Counted from the stretch's first letter, positions 33,710 to 42,001 are shown. The stretch: 64,000 nucleotides of DNA from Erythrobacter oryzae (GCF_030271515.1 NZ_JASCXI010000001.1:248001-312000); one strand, 5' to 3'. Made by a program: numbers and translations. The notes: a model not told the origin generated them from the sequence alone.

Positions 33710-34837
33710 ATGCGGGCCGAGGCCCAAGGCTACATCAACCGGATCGAAGCGGCCCTCGCGCTGGTGCGCCTGTCGCTCGACTGGGAGCGCGCGCTGCGGC
33801 GCCTGGACGAGTTGAACGCTCGCGTGCAGGACCCGAACCTGTGGGACAACCCCAAGCAGGCGCAGGCGATCAGCCGCGAGCAGAAGACGCTCGAAACGGC
33901 GGTCAACACGGTGCGTGAAATCGAGGCCGAAATGGCCGACGCGATCGAGTTCATCGAGATGGGCGAGGCCGAGGGCGAGGAGGCGATCGTCGAGGATGGC
34001 CTCGCCACGCTCGCCGCGCTCGCCGACCGGGCCGATGCCGACAAGGTCCAGGCGCTGCTTTCGGGTGAGGCGGACGGCAACGACACCTATCTCGAAATCC
34101 ACGCCGGCGCGGGCGGGACCGAGAGCCAGGACTGGGCCGAAATGCTCTTCCGCATGTATGGCCGCTGGGCCGAGCGGCGCGGGTTCAAGGTCGAGACGGT
34201 CGAATATCAGGCGGGCGAGCAGGCCGGGATCAAGTCGGCGACGCTGCTGATCAAGGGCGACGGCGCCTATGGCTATGCCAAGACCGAAAGCGGCGTCCAC
34301 CGCCTCGTCCGCATCAGCCCCTATGACAGCTCGGCGCGGCGGCACACCTCGTTCTCGAGCGTGTGGGTCTTCCCGGTGATCGACGATACCTTCGAGATCG
34401 ACATCAACCCGGCCGACCTCAAGATCGACACCTATCGGGCCTCGGGTGCGGGCGGGCAGCACGTCAACACCACCGATTCGGCGGTGCGCATCACTCACCA
34501 GCCGACCGGCATCGTCGTCGCGAGCCAGCAGGACCGCAGCCAGCACAAGAACCGCGAAATCGCGATGAACATGCTCAAGGCGCGGCTCTACGAGGCCGAA
34601 ATGCGCGCGCGCGAGGAAGCCGCGAGCGCCGAACACTCGGCCAAGAGCGACATCGGATGGGGCCACCAGATCCGCTCCTACGTCTTGCAGCCCTACCAGA
34701 TGGTCAAGGACCTGCGCACCGGGGTGGTCTCGACCTCGCCCGACGCGGTGCTCGACGGCGCGATCGATCCCTTCATCTCGGCCGCGCTGGCACAACGCGT
34801 GACGGGCGAGAAGGTCGAGATCGAGGACGTGGAGTAG
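33710..34837 (+). CDS. prfB: Peptide chain release factor 2
   Basis: A 375-residue RF2 that ends translation at UGA and UAA. The GGQ motif is in GAGGQHVNTTDS at about 246-251. The anticodon-like tripeptide reads SPY (ISPYDSSARRHTSF) rather than SPF, a form I recall from alphaproteobacteria. The frame is continuous through the N terminus (LALVRLSLDWERAL), so there is no programmed +1 frameshift site such as the CUU UGA of E. coli prfB. The start ATG has AAGGA eight bases upstream. Confidence 0.95.
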   Translation: MRAEAQGYINRIEAALALVRLSLDWERALRRLDELNARVQDPNLWDNPKQAQAISREQKTLETAVNTVREIEAEMADAIEFIEMGEAEGEEAIVEDGLATLAALADRADADKVQALLSGEADGNDTYLEIHAGAGGTESQDWAEMLFRMYGRWAERRGFKVETVEYQAGEQAGIKSATLLIKGDGAYGYAKTESGVHRLVRISPYDSSARRHTSFSSVWVFPVIDDTFEIDINPADLKIDTYRASGAGGQHVNTTDSAVRITHQPTGIVVASQQDRSQHKNREIAMNMLKARLYEAEMRAREEAASAEHSAKSDIGWGHQIRSYVLQPYQMVKDLRTGVVSTSPDAVLDGAIDPFISAALAQRVTGEKVEIEDVE

Positions 34838-34840
34838 GCC

Positions 34841-35575
34841 ATGGCGCGTTTGCGGCTTGCGATGATCCCCGCTGCCGCCCTGCTCGGCGCAGGTCTGCTG
34901 GCGGGGTGCGACGCGATCGCGCCCGCCGCCTCGGACCGTCCCGAGAGTGCACTCAAGTTCCCCGCGCCCGACCGCCCGGTCGCTGCCGTCGTCTCGACCC
35001 AGTTCTCCAACGAGGACGCGCGTGACGAGCGCAACGAGGCGCAGGTGGTGATGGACCTTGCCGACCTGCGCCCGGGCATGACCGTCGCCGATATCGGCGC
35101 GGGCGAGGGCTATTACACCGTACGCCTCGCCGAGCGCGTCGGCGCCGATGGCCGCGTGCTGGCGCAGGACATCAGCCGCGAGGCCCTCGACCGGCTCGGG
35201 CGACGGGTGGAGCGCGAGCGGCTCGAGAACATCTCGATCAAGCTCGGCGGCATCGACAACCCGCAGCTGCCGCCCGACAGCTTCGACCGGATCTTCATGG
35301 TGCACATGTACCACGAGGTGACCGAGCCCTATGCCTTCCTGTGGAACCTGTGGCCCGCGCTGGGCAATGGCGGGCAGATCGTGGTGGTCGAGAGCGACAG
35401 CCCCGTCGGCCGCCACGGCCTGCCGCACACCGTGCTGTTCTGCGAGTTCGAGGCGGTGGGCTATGTCCTCGTCGAATACATCGAGCGGCCCGACATCAAG
35501 GGCTATTTCGCCCGCTTCGAGCGCGGCCGCGAACGCACCGCGCCGGACAAGATCAAGGTCTGCGATGCCGGCTGA
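34841..35575 (+). CDS. Predicted lipoprotein with a class I methyltransferase fold
   Basis: A 244-residue protein with a lipoprotein signal, IPAAALLGAGLLAGC with Cys23, followed by a SAM-type Rossmann domain: LRPGMTVADIGAGEGYYTVRLA (motif I), VLAQDISREAL, DSFDRIFMVHMYHE and GGQIVVVESDSP. This is the COG4798-like predicted methyltransferase group, several of which carry signal peptides. SAM is not normally available outside the cytoplasm, so the activity or the export is uncertain. The gene begins three bases after prfB and is probably co-transcribed with it. Confidence 0.75.
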   Translation: MARLRLAMIPAAALLGAGLLAGCDAIAPAASDRPESALKFPAPDRPVAAVVSTQFSNEDARDERNEAQVVMDLADLRPGMTVADIGAGEGYYTVRLAERVGADGRVLAQDISREALDRLGRRVERERLENISIKLGGIDNPQLPPDSFDRIFMVHMYHEVTEPYAFLWNLWPALGNGGQIVVVESDSPVGRHGLPHTVLFCEFEAVGYVLVEYIERPDIKGYFARFERGRERTAPDKIKVCDAG

Positions 35576-35594
35576 CGCCGCGCAGCCACCGAGG

Positions 35595-35623
35595 TTGCCC
35601 AGCGGGGCAGTGCGCACTATGGC
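35595..35623 (+). promoter_or_regulatory. Candidate promoter of the nitronate-monooxygenase-like gene
   Basis: TTGCCC (35595-35600), a 17-base spacer, and TATGGC (35618-35623) lie in the 93-base gap after the methyltransferase stop, about 46 bases before the TTG start. The match is decent for a GC-rich genome. Confidence 0.4.
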
Positions 35624-35668
35624 AAGAATTCAATATACCGCGCCGCTGGGGCGCAGAGGGGATCTTCA

Positions 35669-37072
35669 TTGTTCAAGGGACTGAGCCCGATCGTATACGG
35701 CGGGCGCGAAGTGTGGCCGCTGGTCGAGGGCGGCAAGGGCGTGTCGGCAACCAACCACGCCAGTTCGGGTGCATGGGCGGCCGCCGGCGGGATCGGCACG
35801 GTGAGCGCGGTCAACGCCGACAGCTATGACGACGATGGCAACGTCATCCCCCAGATCTACCACGGCCGCACCCGCGAGGAGCGCCACCAGGAGCTGATCC
35901 GCTACGCCATCGAAGGCGCCACGACGCAGGTCAAGAAGGCCTACGAGATCGCGAACGGCAAGGGCGCGATCAACATCAACGTGCTGTGGGAAATGGGCGG
36001 GGCGCAGGCCGTGCTCGAAGGCGTGCTCGAACGCACCCGGGGCCTCGTGACGGGCGTCACCTGCGGGGCGGGGATGCCCTACAAGCTCGCCGAGATCGCG
36101 GCGCGCTTCAACGTCAATTACTTGCCCATCGTCAGCTCGGGCCGCGCGTTTCGTGCGCTGTGGAAGCGGAGCTATCACAAGGTCGCCGAGCTGATGGCGG
36201 CGGTGGTCTATGAGGACCCGTGGCTGGCGGGCGGGCACAATGGCCTCAGCAACGCCGAGGATCCGACCAAGCCCGAGGACCCGTACCCCCGCGTCAAGGT
36301 GCTGCGCGAGACGATGCGCGCCGAGGGCGTCTCGGACGACGTGCCGATCGTGATGGCGGGCGGCGTGTGGTATCTGCGCGAGTGGGAAAACTGGATCGAC
36401 AATCCCGAGCTCGGGAAAATCGCCTTCCAGTTCGGCACGCGGCCTTTGCTGACGCAGGAGAGCCCGATCCCGCAGATCTGGAAGGACATGCTCCGCACCG
36501 TCGAGCCGGGCGACGTCCTGCTCCACAAGTTCTCGCCCACCGGCTTCTATTCGAGCGCGGTCAAGACCCCGTTCCTCTACGACCTGATGCACCGCTCGGA
36601 GCGCCAGATCCCGTTCTTCAAGCGGGGCGAGGAAGAGGGCACGGTGCAGCTCGGCGAGGACGGCAAGGCGAGGAGCTTCTGGGTGCGCCCCGAGGACAAG
36701 ACCCGCGCCGAAATGTGGATGCGCGCCGGGCACACCGAGCCGCTCAAGACCCCCGAGGGCACGATCGTCTTCGTGACGCCCGAGGCGCGCGACACGATCC
36801 GCAAGGACCAGCAGGACTGCATGGGCTGCCTGTCGCATTGCGGCTTCTCGGCGTGGAAGGACCACGACGATTACACCACCGGGCGCTTGGCCGATCCGCG
36901 CAGCTTCTGCATCCAGAAGACCCTCCAGGACATCGCTCACGGCGACGACCCCGACAACAACCTCGCCTTCGCAGGCCACGCCGCCTACCGCTTCAAGACC
37001 GACCCCTTCTTCTCGAACGGCTACACCCCGAGCGTGGGCGAGCTGGTCGAGCGGATTTTGACGGGGGATTGA
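35669..37072 (+). CDS. Nitronate monooxygenase-like flavoprotein with C-terminal cysteine motif
   Basis: A 467-residue TIM-barrel FMN protein of the nitronate monooxygenase/enoyl-reductase-II group. Barrel motifs seen are GGIGTVSAVNAD near the N terminus, GLVTGVTCGAGMP, DVPIVMAGGVWY and IAFQFGTRPLLTQES (FMN phosphate region). The C-terminal part adds DCMGCLSHCGFS at about 383-393 plus CIQKTL, which could bind a metal or Fe-S cluster. The protein is longer than typical NMO (about 350). The start is TTG with AGAGGGG eight bases upstream; no in-frame ATG nearby gives the MFKGLSP opening known for this subfamily. Confidence 0.75.
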   Translation: MFKGLSPIVYGGREVWPLVEGGKGVSATNHASSGAWAAAGGIGTVSAVNADSYDDDGNVIPQIYHGRTREERHQELIRYAIEGATTQVKKAYEIANGKGAININVLWEMGGAQAVLEGVLERTRGLVTGVTCGAGMPYKLAEIAARFNVNYLPIVSSGRAFRALWKRSYHKVAELMAAVVYEDPWLAGGHNGLSNAEDPTKPEDPYPRVKVLRETMRAEGVSDDVPIVMAGGVWYLREWENWIDNPELGKIAFQFGTRPLLTQESPIPQIWKDMLRTVEPGDVLLHKFSPTGFYSSAVKTPFLYDLMHRSERQIPFFKRGEEEGTVQLGEDGKARSFWVRPEDKTRAEMWMRAGHTEPLKTPEGTIVFVTPEARDTIRKDQQDCMGCLSHCGFSAWKDHDDYTTGRLADPRSFCIQKTLQDIAHGDDPDNNLAFAGHAAYRFKTDPFFSNGYTPSVGELVERILTGD

Positions 37073-37088
37073 ACGAGCGGGAGTTGCG

Positions 37089-37760
37089 ATGCGCTGCGCC
37101 GATCATGTTTGCATGAAACTCGCGGCTGCCGGCTTCGCGGCGCTGCTCTCCCATGCTGCTGCGGCGCAGCCTGTTGAAGCTGAAGATTACGAGGCCAAGC
37201 CCGCAACACCAATGGCGCAGTGCATCAGGCGCATTACGGAGCGCACGACAGCAGAAAACGCGCCGCTGGCGAAGCCAGCAAGCTTTGCGAAGTGTTTCGA
37301 GCCGAGCGAGGTCCGTGATCCGGGAGACGTGATGCTCCGGTTCTCCTCGCAGCCAGCACTGGGCGGCGTCGGCTATGAGGTCTCGATCCGCCCTTATAAC
37401 GGCCAGGTCGCTGCGGTACGGGTCGTGATCCTTGATGGCCATCCGGAAGCAGGCTGGATCGAGATGCTCAGTGCCTATTCGGACATACCGCGGGAGCAGT
37501 TCGATCGGCTGCGGAAGTCGTTCGAAGCGGCCCTGTCGGCTCCTCTCGTTTCGCCGACGGTGATCGATAGCCGCGGCGATGAAGTCATCATCGTCTGCAC
37601 GGACGGGCCCGGCTATCTGGCCGAGGTTGTCGAGCCGTCAGGCACGCGCGAGCTGGAAGGGTTCTGCGGCGATCACCCCAACCGTCGGCTTGCGGCGGAA
37701 ATCGAGGGCATAAAGTCGGCCGCGGTGTCGCAGTTTGCCGGCGACAGCGCACAGCGCTAG
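37089..37760 (+). CDS. Hypothetical secreted protein
   Basis: A 223-residue protein with a signal peptide (MKLAAAGFAALLSHAAAAQP after an eight-residue leader). The mature part has four cysteines (QCIRR, KCFEP, IVCTD, GFCGD), suggesting disulphides. I recognise no family. GGGAG seven bases before the ATG at 37089 supports that start over the ATG at 37113. Base use is somewhat less GC-rich than in neighbours. It lies 16 bases after the flavoprotein gene. Confidence 0.65.
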   Translation: MRCADHVCMKLAAAGFAALLSHAAAAQPVEAEDYEAKPATPMAQCIRRITERTTAENAPLAKPASFAKCFEPSEVRDPGDVMLRFSSQPALGGVGYEVSIRPYNGQVAAVRVVILDGHPEAGWIEMLSAYSDIPREQFDRLRKSFEAALSAPLVSPTVIDSRGDEVIIVCTDGPGYLAEVVEPSGTRELEGFCGDHPNRRLAAEIEGIKSAAVSQFAGDSAQR

Positions 37761-37769
37761 AGCGCGGGG

Positions 37770-38468
37770 ATGAACGATCACGCCCCGCCGCCGCTCTCGC
37801 TCTGGGTTCGCGAGCTGCCGATCACCGTGCCGATCGCGCTCGCGCCGCTGCGCCGGGCGCAGCCTGTGGCGGGCGCGCGGGACGGGGCGGGGCAGCCGGT
37901 GCTGGTGATCCCCGGCATCCTCTCGAGCGACAGCGCCACCGCGCTGCTGCGCCGCACGCTCGATGTGACGGGATACCGCAGTTACGCGTCAAAGATGGGC
38001 TTCCTGACCGGCATCCAGACCAAGGTGCTTTCGCGCGCGCTCGACCGGCTTGCTGAGGTCGCCGAGGCCGAGCAGCGCAAGGTCGCGATTGTCGGGTGGA
38101 GCCTCGGCGGGCTCTACGCCCGGGTGCTGGCGCAGCGGCACCCCGATCTGGTAGAGCTGGTGATGACATTGGGCACGCCCTTCTCGGGTGACCGGCGCGC
38201 GAACAATGCCTGGCGGCTCTACGAGGCGATCAACGACCACAAGGTCGATGCGCCGCCGTTGCCGGACGATCCGGCGGTGAAGCCCCCGGTGCCCACGATT
38301 GCGCTCTGGTCGCGGAAGGACGGCGTGATCGCGCCTGCCGCCGCGCGCGGCCTGCCGCATGAGCGCGATGCCGAGGTGGAAATGCCGTTCTCGCACTTCG
38401 CGCTTGCCTCGACCCGGCCTGCTGTCGCGCGAGTGGTGACCGAGCTGGGAGACTGGCTGGCGCGCTAG
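37770..38468 (+). CDS. Lipase-like alpha/beta hydrolase
   Basis: A 232-residue alpha/beta hydrolase. The nucleophile elbow is VGWSLGGLY with Ser111, with an oxyanion-loop-like LVIPGILSSD before it. WSRKDGVIAP supplies a likely catalytic Asp and MPFSHFALAS the His. No signal peptide, so it is cytoplasmic. It resembles small esterase/lipase or PGAP1-like proteins; the substrate is unknown. Its last four bases overlap the convergent gene. Confidence 0.78.
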   Translation: MNDHAPPPLSLWVRELPITVPIALAPLRRAQPVAGARDGAGQPVLVIPGILSSDSATALLRRTLDVTGYRSYASKMGFLTGIQTKVLSRALDRLAEVAEAEQRKVAIVGWSLGGLYARVLAQRHPDLVELVMTLGTPFSGDRRANNAWRLYEAINDHKVDAPPLPDDPAVKPPVPTIALWSRKDGVIAPAAARGLPHERDAEVEMPFSHFALASTRPAVARVVTELGDWLAR

Positions 38469-38887
38469 ACGCAGTCACCGAACGAGGGGGGGCCGTCGCG
38501 CGAAAGAATTTCGTCGACGGCCTTGTTCAGTTCTTCGCGAGGGATCTTGATGAACGCGTCGTAGCTCCGCGCGACGTCGCCTTCGCAGATATAGCCCCGG
38601 TCGTCGCTATCGAGGTTCTGCCCGTTCTTGAACGTCTCGAGGGCCGCGGACGAACCGCCCGAATTGCGAATGATGTATTCGTCAAATCTCTTGGCGTAGC
38701 CGCCTATCCGCTGCTGAAACTCTTCATCCTCGCCCGGTCGGCACATTCTGCCGGTCTTCTCGACGAAGTAGATGAAAGTGCCAATGCACAGAACGCCTTC
38801 GCCGGGCCTGGTTTCGCGCGGGATCGGCGGAGCGGCTCCGATGAGTGCCGTCGCGGGGATGATCGCAAGCAGACGCAGGGCTCGCAT
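38465..38887 (-). CDS. Hypothetical secreted protein
   Basis: A 140-residue protein with a short signal (LRLLAIIPATALIGAAP). The mature part is acidic with four cysteines (VLCIG, RMCRP, YICEG, GDCV). No family recognised. It starts 13 bases downstream of the dehydrogenase stop on the same strand. It overlaps the convergent hydrolase by four bases. Confidence 0.65.
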   Translation of the reverse strand: MRALRLLAIIPATALIGAAPPIPRETRPGEGVLCIGTFIYFVEKTGRMCRPGEDEEFQQRIGGYAKRFDEYIIRNSGGSSAALETFKNGQNLDSDDRGYICEGDVARSYDAFIKIPREELNKAVDEILSRDGPPSFGDCV

Positions 38888-38900
38888 CGTGCTGTACTCC

Positions 38901-39908
38901 TCAGATCAGCGCGGTCAGCACCTGATCGGGCGGGCGGTGCCCGTCGGCCCACATGCGGATGTTGGCGATCACCTTGTGGCCCGAATCCTCGCGGCCCTCG
39001 GCCGTCGCGCTGCCGATGTGGGGGAGGGTCATGACATTGGGGTGGGCGATGAGGCGCGCATCGACATGGGGCTCGTTAGGGTAGACGTCGAGCCCGGCGC
39101 CCGCGAGGTGGCCCGATTCGAGCGCGGCGATCAGCGCCTCCTGATCGATCAGCTCCCCGCGCGCGGTGTTCACGATGGAGCTGCCGGGCTTCATCAGCGC
39201 GATGCGGCGCGCGTCGACCATGTGACGGGTCTCGTCGGTGAGCGGGCAGTGGAGCGTGAGAATGTCGGCCTCGGCCATCAGCGTGTCGACGTCCGCGACA
39301 TAGCGCGCGCCGAGCATCCGCTCAAGCGCCTCGGGCAGCTGCTTGCGGTTGGTGTAGGCGATCTCGAGCCCGAAGGCGCGCGCGCGGTGGGCGACCGCCT
39401 GGCCAATGCGGCCCATGCCGACGATGCCGAGCACCTTGCCTGCGAGCTTCCTGCCCAGCAGCCCCGAGGGCGCCCAACCGGTCCACTCGCCGCGGCGCAC
39501 CAGCGCGGTGCCCTCGCGGATGCGGCGCGGCACGCCGATGATCCCGGCCATCGCAAGGTCGGCGGTGTCGTCGGTGAAGACGCCGGGCGTGTTGGTCACG
39601 ATGATCTTTCGCGACGCCGCAGCGGCGAGGTCAATATGCTCTGTGCCCGCGCCGAAGCTGGCGATGAGGCCAAGGCGCTCGCCTGCGCCCGCGATCAGAT
39701 CGGCGTCGATCTTGTCGGTCACGGTCGGCACCAGCACGTCGCAATCCTGCATCGCAGCCGCCAGCTCATCGCGGGTGAGCGGCGTATCGCTCTCGTTCAG
39801 AACGACATCGAACAGCTCGCGCATCCGTGCCTCGACCCCCGGCATCAGGTGGCGGGTGACGATCACGCGCGGCGGGCTGGCGAGCGGGCGGGAAGGGCGC
39901 TGGGTCAT
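38901..39908 (-). CDS. D-isomer-specific 2-hydroxyacid dehydrogenase (glyoxylate/hydroxypyruvate reductase-like)
   Basis: A 335-residue NAD(P)-dependent dehydrogenase. The nucleotide-binding motif is LGIVGMGRIGQAVAHRARAFG. The catalytic Arg, Glu and His appear in VNTARGELID, GLDVYPNEP and LPHIGSAT respectively. TNTPGVFTDDTADLAM is typical of the GyaR/GhrB group acting on glyoxylate or hydroxypyruvate. Cytoplasmic. It forms a minus-strand pair with the small secreted protein. Confidence 0.88.
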   Translation of the reverse strand: MTQRPSRPLASPPRVIVTRHLMPGVEARMRELFDVVLNESDTPLTRDELAAAMQDCDVLVPTVTDKIDADLIAGAGERLGLIASFGAGTEHIDLAAAASRKIIVTNTPGVFTDDTADLAMAGIIGVPRRIREGTALVRRGEWTGWAPSGLLGRKLAGKVLGIVGMGRIGQAVAHRARAFGLEIAYTNRKQLPEALERMLGARYVADVDTLMAEADILTLHCPLTDETRHMVDARRIALMKPGSSIVNTARGELIDQEALIAALESGHLAGAGLDVYPNEPHVDARLIAHPNVMTLPHIGSATAEGREDSGHKVIANIRMWADGHRPPDQVLTALI

Positions 39909-40004
39909 GGCCCGTGGGCTAATCCTTCAAACCCTTGGCGGTCAAGGCGCGGATCGCAACGCGCGGCTTGAATCCGCGAGGCGGATGGGGGTATCGCCTA
40001 AGGA

Positions 40005-40502
40005 ATGCAGGGATTCCGCCAGATCATCGCTTGTGTGCTGGGGCTGGTGCTCGCCATCGGCGCCTTTGCCGTGCCGCTCGCCGCGCAGGACCGGGTGCTG
40101 CCCTATTGGGCGGCGCTGCGCTACAAGAAGGTCAACATGCGCGTGGGGCCGAGCGCGGAATATCCGGTCTCCTGGGTCTATCTGCGCAAGGGCCTGCCGG
40201 TGAAGGTGGTGCGCATCCGCGAGGGCTGGCGCCTCGTCGAGGATCACGAGGGCACGCAGGGCTGGGTCTCGGCGAGCCAGCTCGATCCCGCGCGCGGCGG
40301 GATGGTGATCGGCACAGGCCTTGCCGAGGTGCGCGCCGCCGCGGACCCGGCTTCCGCGATCAAGTGGCGCGCAGAGCCGGGGGTGATCGCGCGGATGAAG
40401 AAGTGCAAGGCCGGGTGGTGCGAGGTCGACATCGAAGGCCGCAAGGGCTTCATCGCCGCCGAGCGCCTGTGGGGCTCGCAGGACCTGCCGGGCGACGAGT
40501 AG
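40005..40502 (+). CDS. Secreted SH3-domain protein
   Basis: A 165-residue protein with a signal peptide (IIACVLGLVLAIGAFAVPLAAQD) and two SH3-like repeats: KKVNMRVGPSAEYPVSWVYL to GWVSASQLDP, then a second (GLAEVRAA to CEVDIEGRKGFIAAERLWG). Bacterial SH3 domains of this sort bind cell-wall or sugar surfaces in the periplasm. The pair CKAGWC may form a disulphide. The gene ends in front of two strong hairpins. Confidence 0.8.
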   Translation: MQGFRQIIACVLGLVLAIGAFAVPLAAQDRVLPYWAALRYKKVNMRVGPSAEYPVSWVYLRKGLPVKVVRIREGWRLVEDHEGTQGWVSASQLDPARGGMVIGTGLAEVRAAADPASAIKWRAEPGVIARMKKCKAGWCEVDIEGRKGFIAAERLWGSQDLPGDE

Positions 40503-40514
40503 CAAAGTTTGTGG

Positions 40515-40559
40515 GGGCCGGGGGCGCGCTTTGCCAATGGCAAAGCGCGCCCCCGGCCC
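40515..40559. terminator. 21-bp perfect hairpin between convergent genes
   Basis: The arms 40515-40535 and 40539-40559 are exact inverse complements around the three-base loop AAT. The stem is extremely GC-rich on the outside and has a GCTTTGCC inner part. No U-tract follows on either strand. It lies between the ends of the SH3 gene and the thiolase gene and is most likely a bidirectional stop for transcription or RNA decay. Confidence 0.6.
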
Positions 40560-40573
40560 GGTGGAGTGAAGCC

Positions 40574-40607
40574 GCGGGGCGCGGGCCCGACGGGGCCCAC
40601 GCCCCGC
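40574..40607. terminator. Second GC-rich hairpin between convergent genes
   Basis: The left arm 40574-40588 pairs with 40593-40607 (GCGGGGCG, one mismatch, GGGCCC) around the loop GACG. GAAGC (40568-40572) and GCTTC (40613-40617) can extend it. It follows the first hairpin directly, giving a double stem-loop before the thiolase stop on the opposite strand. Confidence 0.5.
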
Positions 40608-40641
40608 AGCCTGCTTCAGCTCTCTCGGCCTGCGGTTGGGC

Positions 40642-41838
40642 TCAGACCAGTTCGACCGCGACCGCAGTCGCTTCCCCGCCGCCGATGCACAGCGAGGCGA
40701 CGCCGCGCTTCAGCCCCTTGGCCTTCAGCGCGGCGATCAGCGTCACGATGATCCGCGCGCCGCTCGCGCCGATGGGGTGGCCGAGTGCGGTGCCGCCGCC
40801 GTTGACGTTGATCTTCTCGTGCGGAATGCCGAGGTCGCGCATCGCGAACATCGCGACGCAGGCGAAGGCTTCGTTGACTTCGAACAGGTCGACATCCTCG
40901 ACGCTCCACCCGGCACGCTCGAGCACCTTCTGGATCGCGGGGATCGGCGCGGTGGTGAACTGCGCGGGGGCCTGCGCGTGTGCGGCGGTGGCGACGATGC
41001 GCGCAACGGGGGCAAGCCCCTTGGCCCCGGCGACGCTCGCGCGGGTCAGCACCAGAGCGGCCGCGCCGTCCGAGATCGACGACGAGGTCGCCGCGGTGAT
41101 CGTCCCGTCCTTGGCGAAGGCGGGCTTCAGCTGCGGGATCTTGTCGGGGCGGCCCTTGCCGGGGGCCTCGTCATGCTCGACCACGACATCCCCCGCGCGG
41201 GTCGAAACGGTGACGGGCACCACCTCGTCGGCGAAGGCGCCACTGGCGATCGCCGCGTTGGCGCGGGCGAGCGATTCGATGGTGTAGGCGTCCATCTCCT
41301 CGCGGGTCATCTGGTAGGCGTTGGCGGTGTCCTGCGCGAAGGTGCCCATCGCGCGGCCGGGCTCGTAGGCGTCCTCCAGCCCGTCGAGGAACATGTGGTC
41401 ATAGGCCGTGTCATGCCCCATGCGCGCGCCCGAGCGGTGCTTCTTCATGAGGTAAGGCGCATTGGTCATGCTCTCCATGCCGCCTGCGACCACCACGTCG
41501 ATCGTGCCGCTGGCGAGGGCCTCGGCCCCCATGATCACGGTCTGCATGCCGCTGCCGCAGACCTTGTTGACCGTGGTCGCCTGCACCGAAAGCGGCAGCC
41601 CCGCCTTGATCGCCGCCTGACGCGCGGGCGCTTGGCCGAGCCCGGCGGGCAGCACGCAGCCCATATAGGCGCGGTCGATATCCTCGCCCGCAACGCCCGC
41701 GCGCTCGACCGCGGCCTTGACCGCGATGGCACCGAGATCGGTTGCGGCGACCTCGGCCAGCGCGCCCTTCATCGCGCCCATCGGGGTGCGGGCGTAGGAG
41801 AGGATCACGATCGGATCGGCGGGGGAGAGCTGGGTCAT
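40642..41838 (-). CDS. Acetyl-CoA C-acetyltransferase (thiolase)
   Basis: A 398-residue biosynthetic-type thiolase that condenses two acetyl-CoA to acetoacetyl-CoA, or runs the reverse, in the cytoplasm. The active Cys94 is in NKVCGSGMQ. VNEAFA, GGGTALGHPIGASGAR (catalytic His) and LCIGGGEA (second Cys) are all present. It may feed polyhydroxyalkanoate synthesis or ketone-body/amino-acid breakdown; neither partner gene is adjacent. It is divergent from the aldehyde dehydrogenase. Confidence 0.93.
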   Translation of the reverse strand: MTQLSPADPIVILSYARTPMGAMKGALAEVAATDLGAIAVKAAVERAGVAGEDIDRAYMGCVLPAGLGQAPARQAAIKAGLPLSVQATTVNKVCGSGMQTVIMGAEALASGTIDVVVAGGMESMTNAPYLMKKHRSGARMGHDTAYDHMFLDGLEDAYEPGRAMGTFAQDTANAYQMTREEMDAYTIESLARANAAIASGAFADEVVPVTVSTRAGDVVVEHDEAPGKGRPDKIPQLKPAFAKDGTITAATSSSISDGAAALVLTRASVAGAKGLAPVARIVATAAHAQAPAQFTTAPIPAIQKVLERAGWSVEDVDLFEVNEAFACVAMFAMRDLGIPHEKINVNGGGTALGHPIGASGARIIVTLIAALKAKGLKRGVASLCIGGGEATAVAVELV

Positions 41839-41876
41839 GGAATGGTCCTTCCTGCGGGATTATGTCCTTGCCCGCT

Positions 41877-41905
41877 GCTTTAATGCTGCATTGCAATATT
41901 GGCAA
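41877..41905 (-). promoter_or_regulatory. Candidate thiolase promoter
   Basis: On the minus strand TTGCCA (41905-41900), 17 bases, then TAAAGC (41882-41877), about 39 bases before the thiolase ATG. Both boxes and spacing are good for a sigma-70-like promoter. Confidence 0.45.
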
Positions 41906-41906
41906 T
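41890..41906. promoter_or_regulatory. Inverted repeat overlapping the thiolase -35 box
   Basis: ATTGC-N7-GCAAT (41890-41906), reading ATTGCAATATTGGCAAT. It covers the proposed -35 element, so a repressor bound here would block thiolase transcription. It lies 42 bases upstream of the proposed -35 box of the divergent dehydrogenase. Confidence 0.35.
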
Positions 41907-41947
41907 CGCGCGAGGCCCTGGGTAACAACCTTGTCAGGCCGTCAGGA

Positions 41948-41975
41948 TTGGGCGACAACGCGTCTCAAATAACAA
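41948..41975 (+). promoter_or_regulatory. Candidate aldehyde dehydrogenase promoter
   Basis: TTGGGC (41948-41953), 16 bases, TAACAA (41970-41975), followed 26 bases later by the ATG at 42002. Weaker than the divergent thiolase promoter. Confidence 0.3.
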
Positions 41976-42001
41976 CGCATATGTCCGAACGGGAGAACGA
42001 C

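Noticed and set aside
41837..42001. Upstream extension of the aldehyde dehydrogenase to 41837
   Set aside because: It begins at the thiolase start on the opposite strand, has no Shine-Dalgarno site and would cross the promoter region; ATG 42002 has a good GGGAG.
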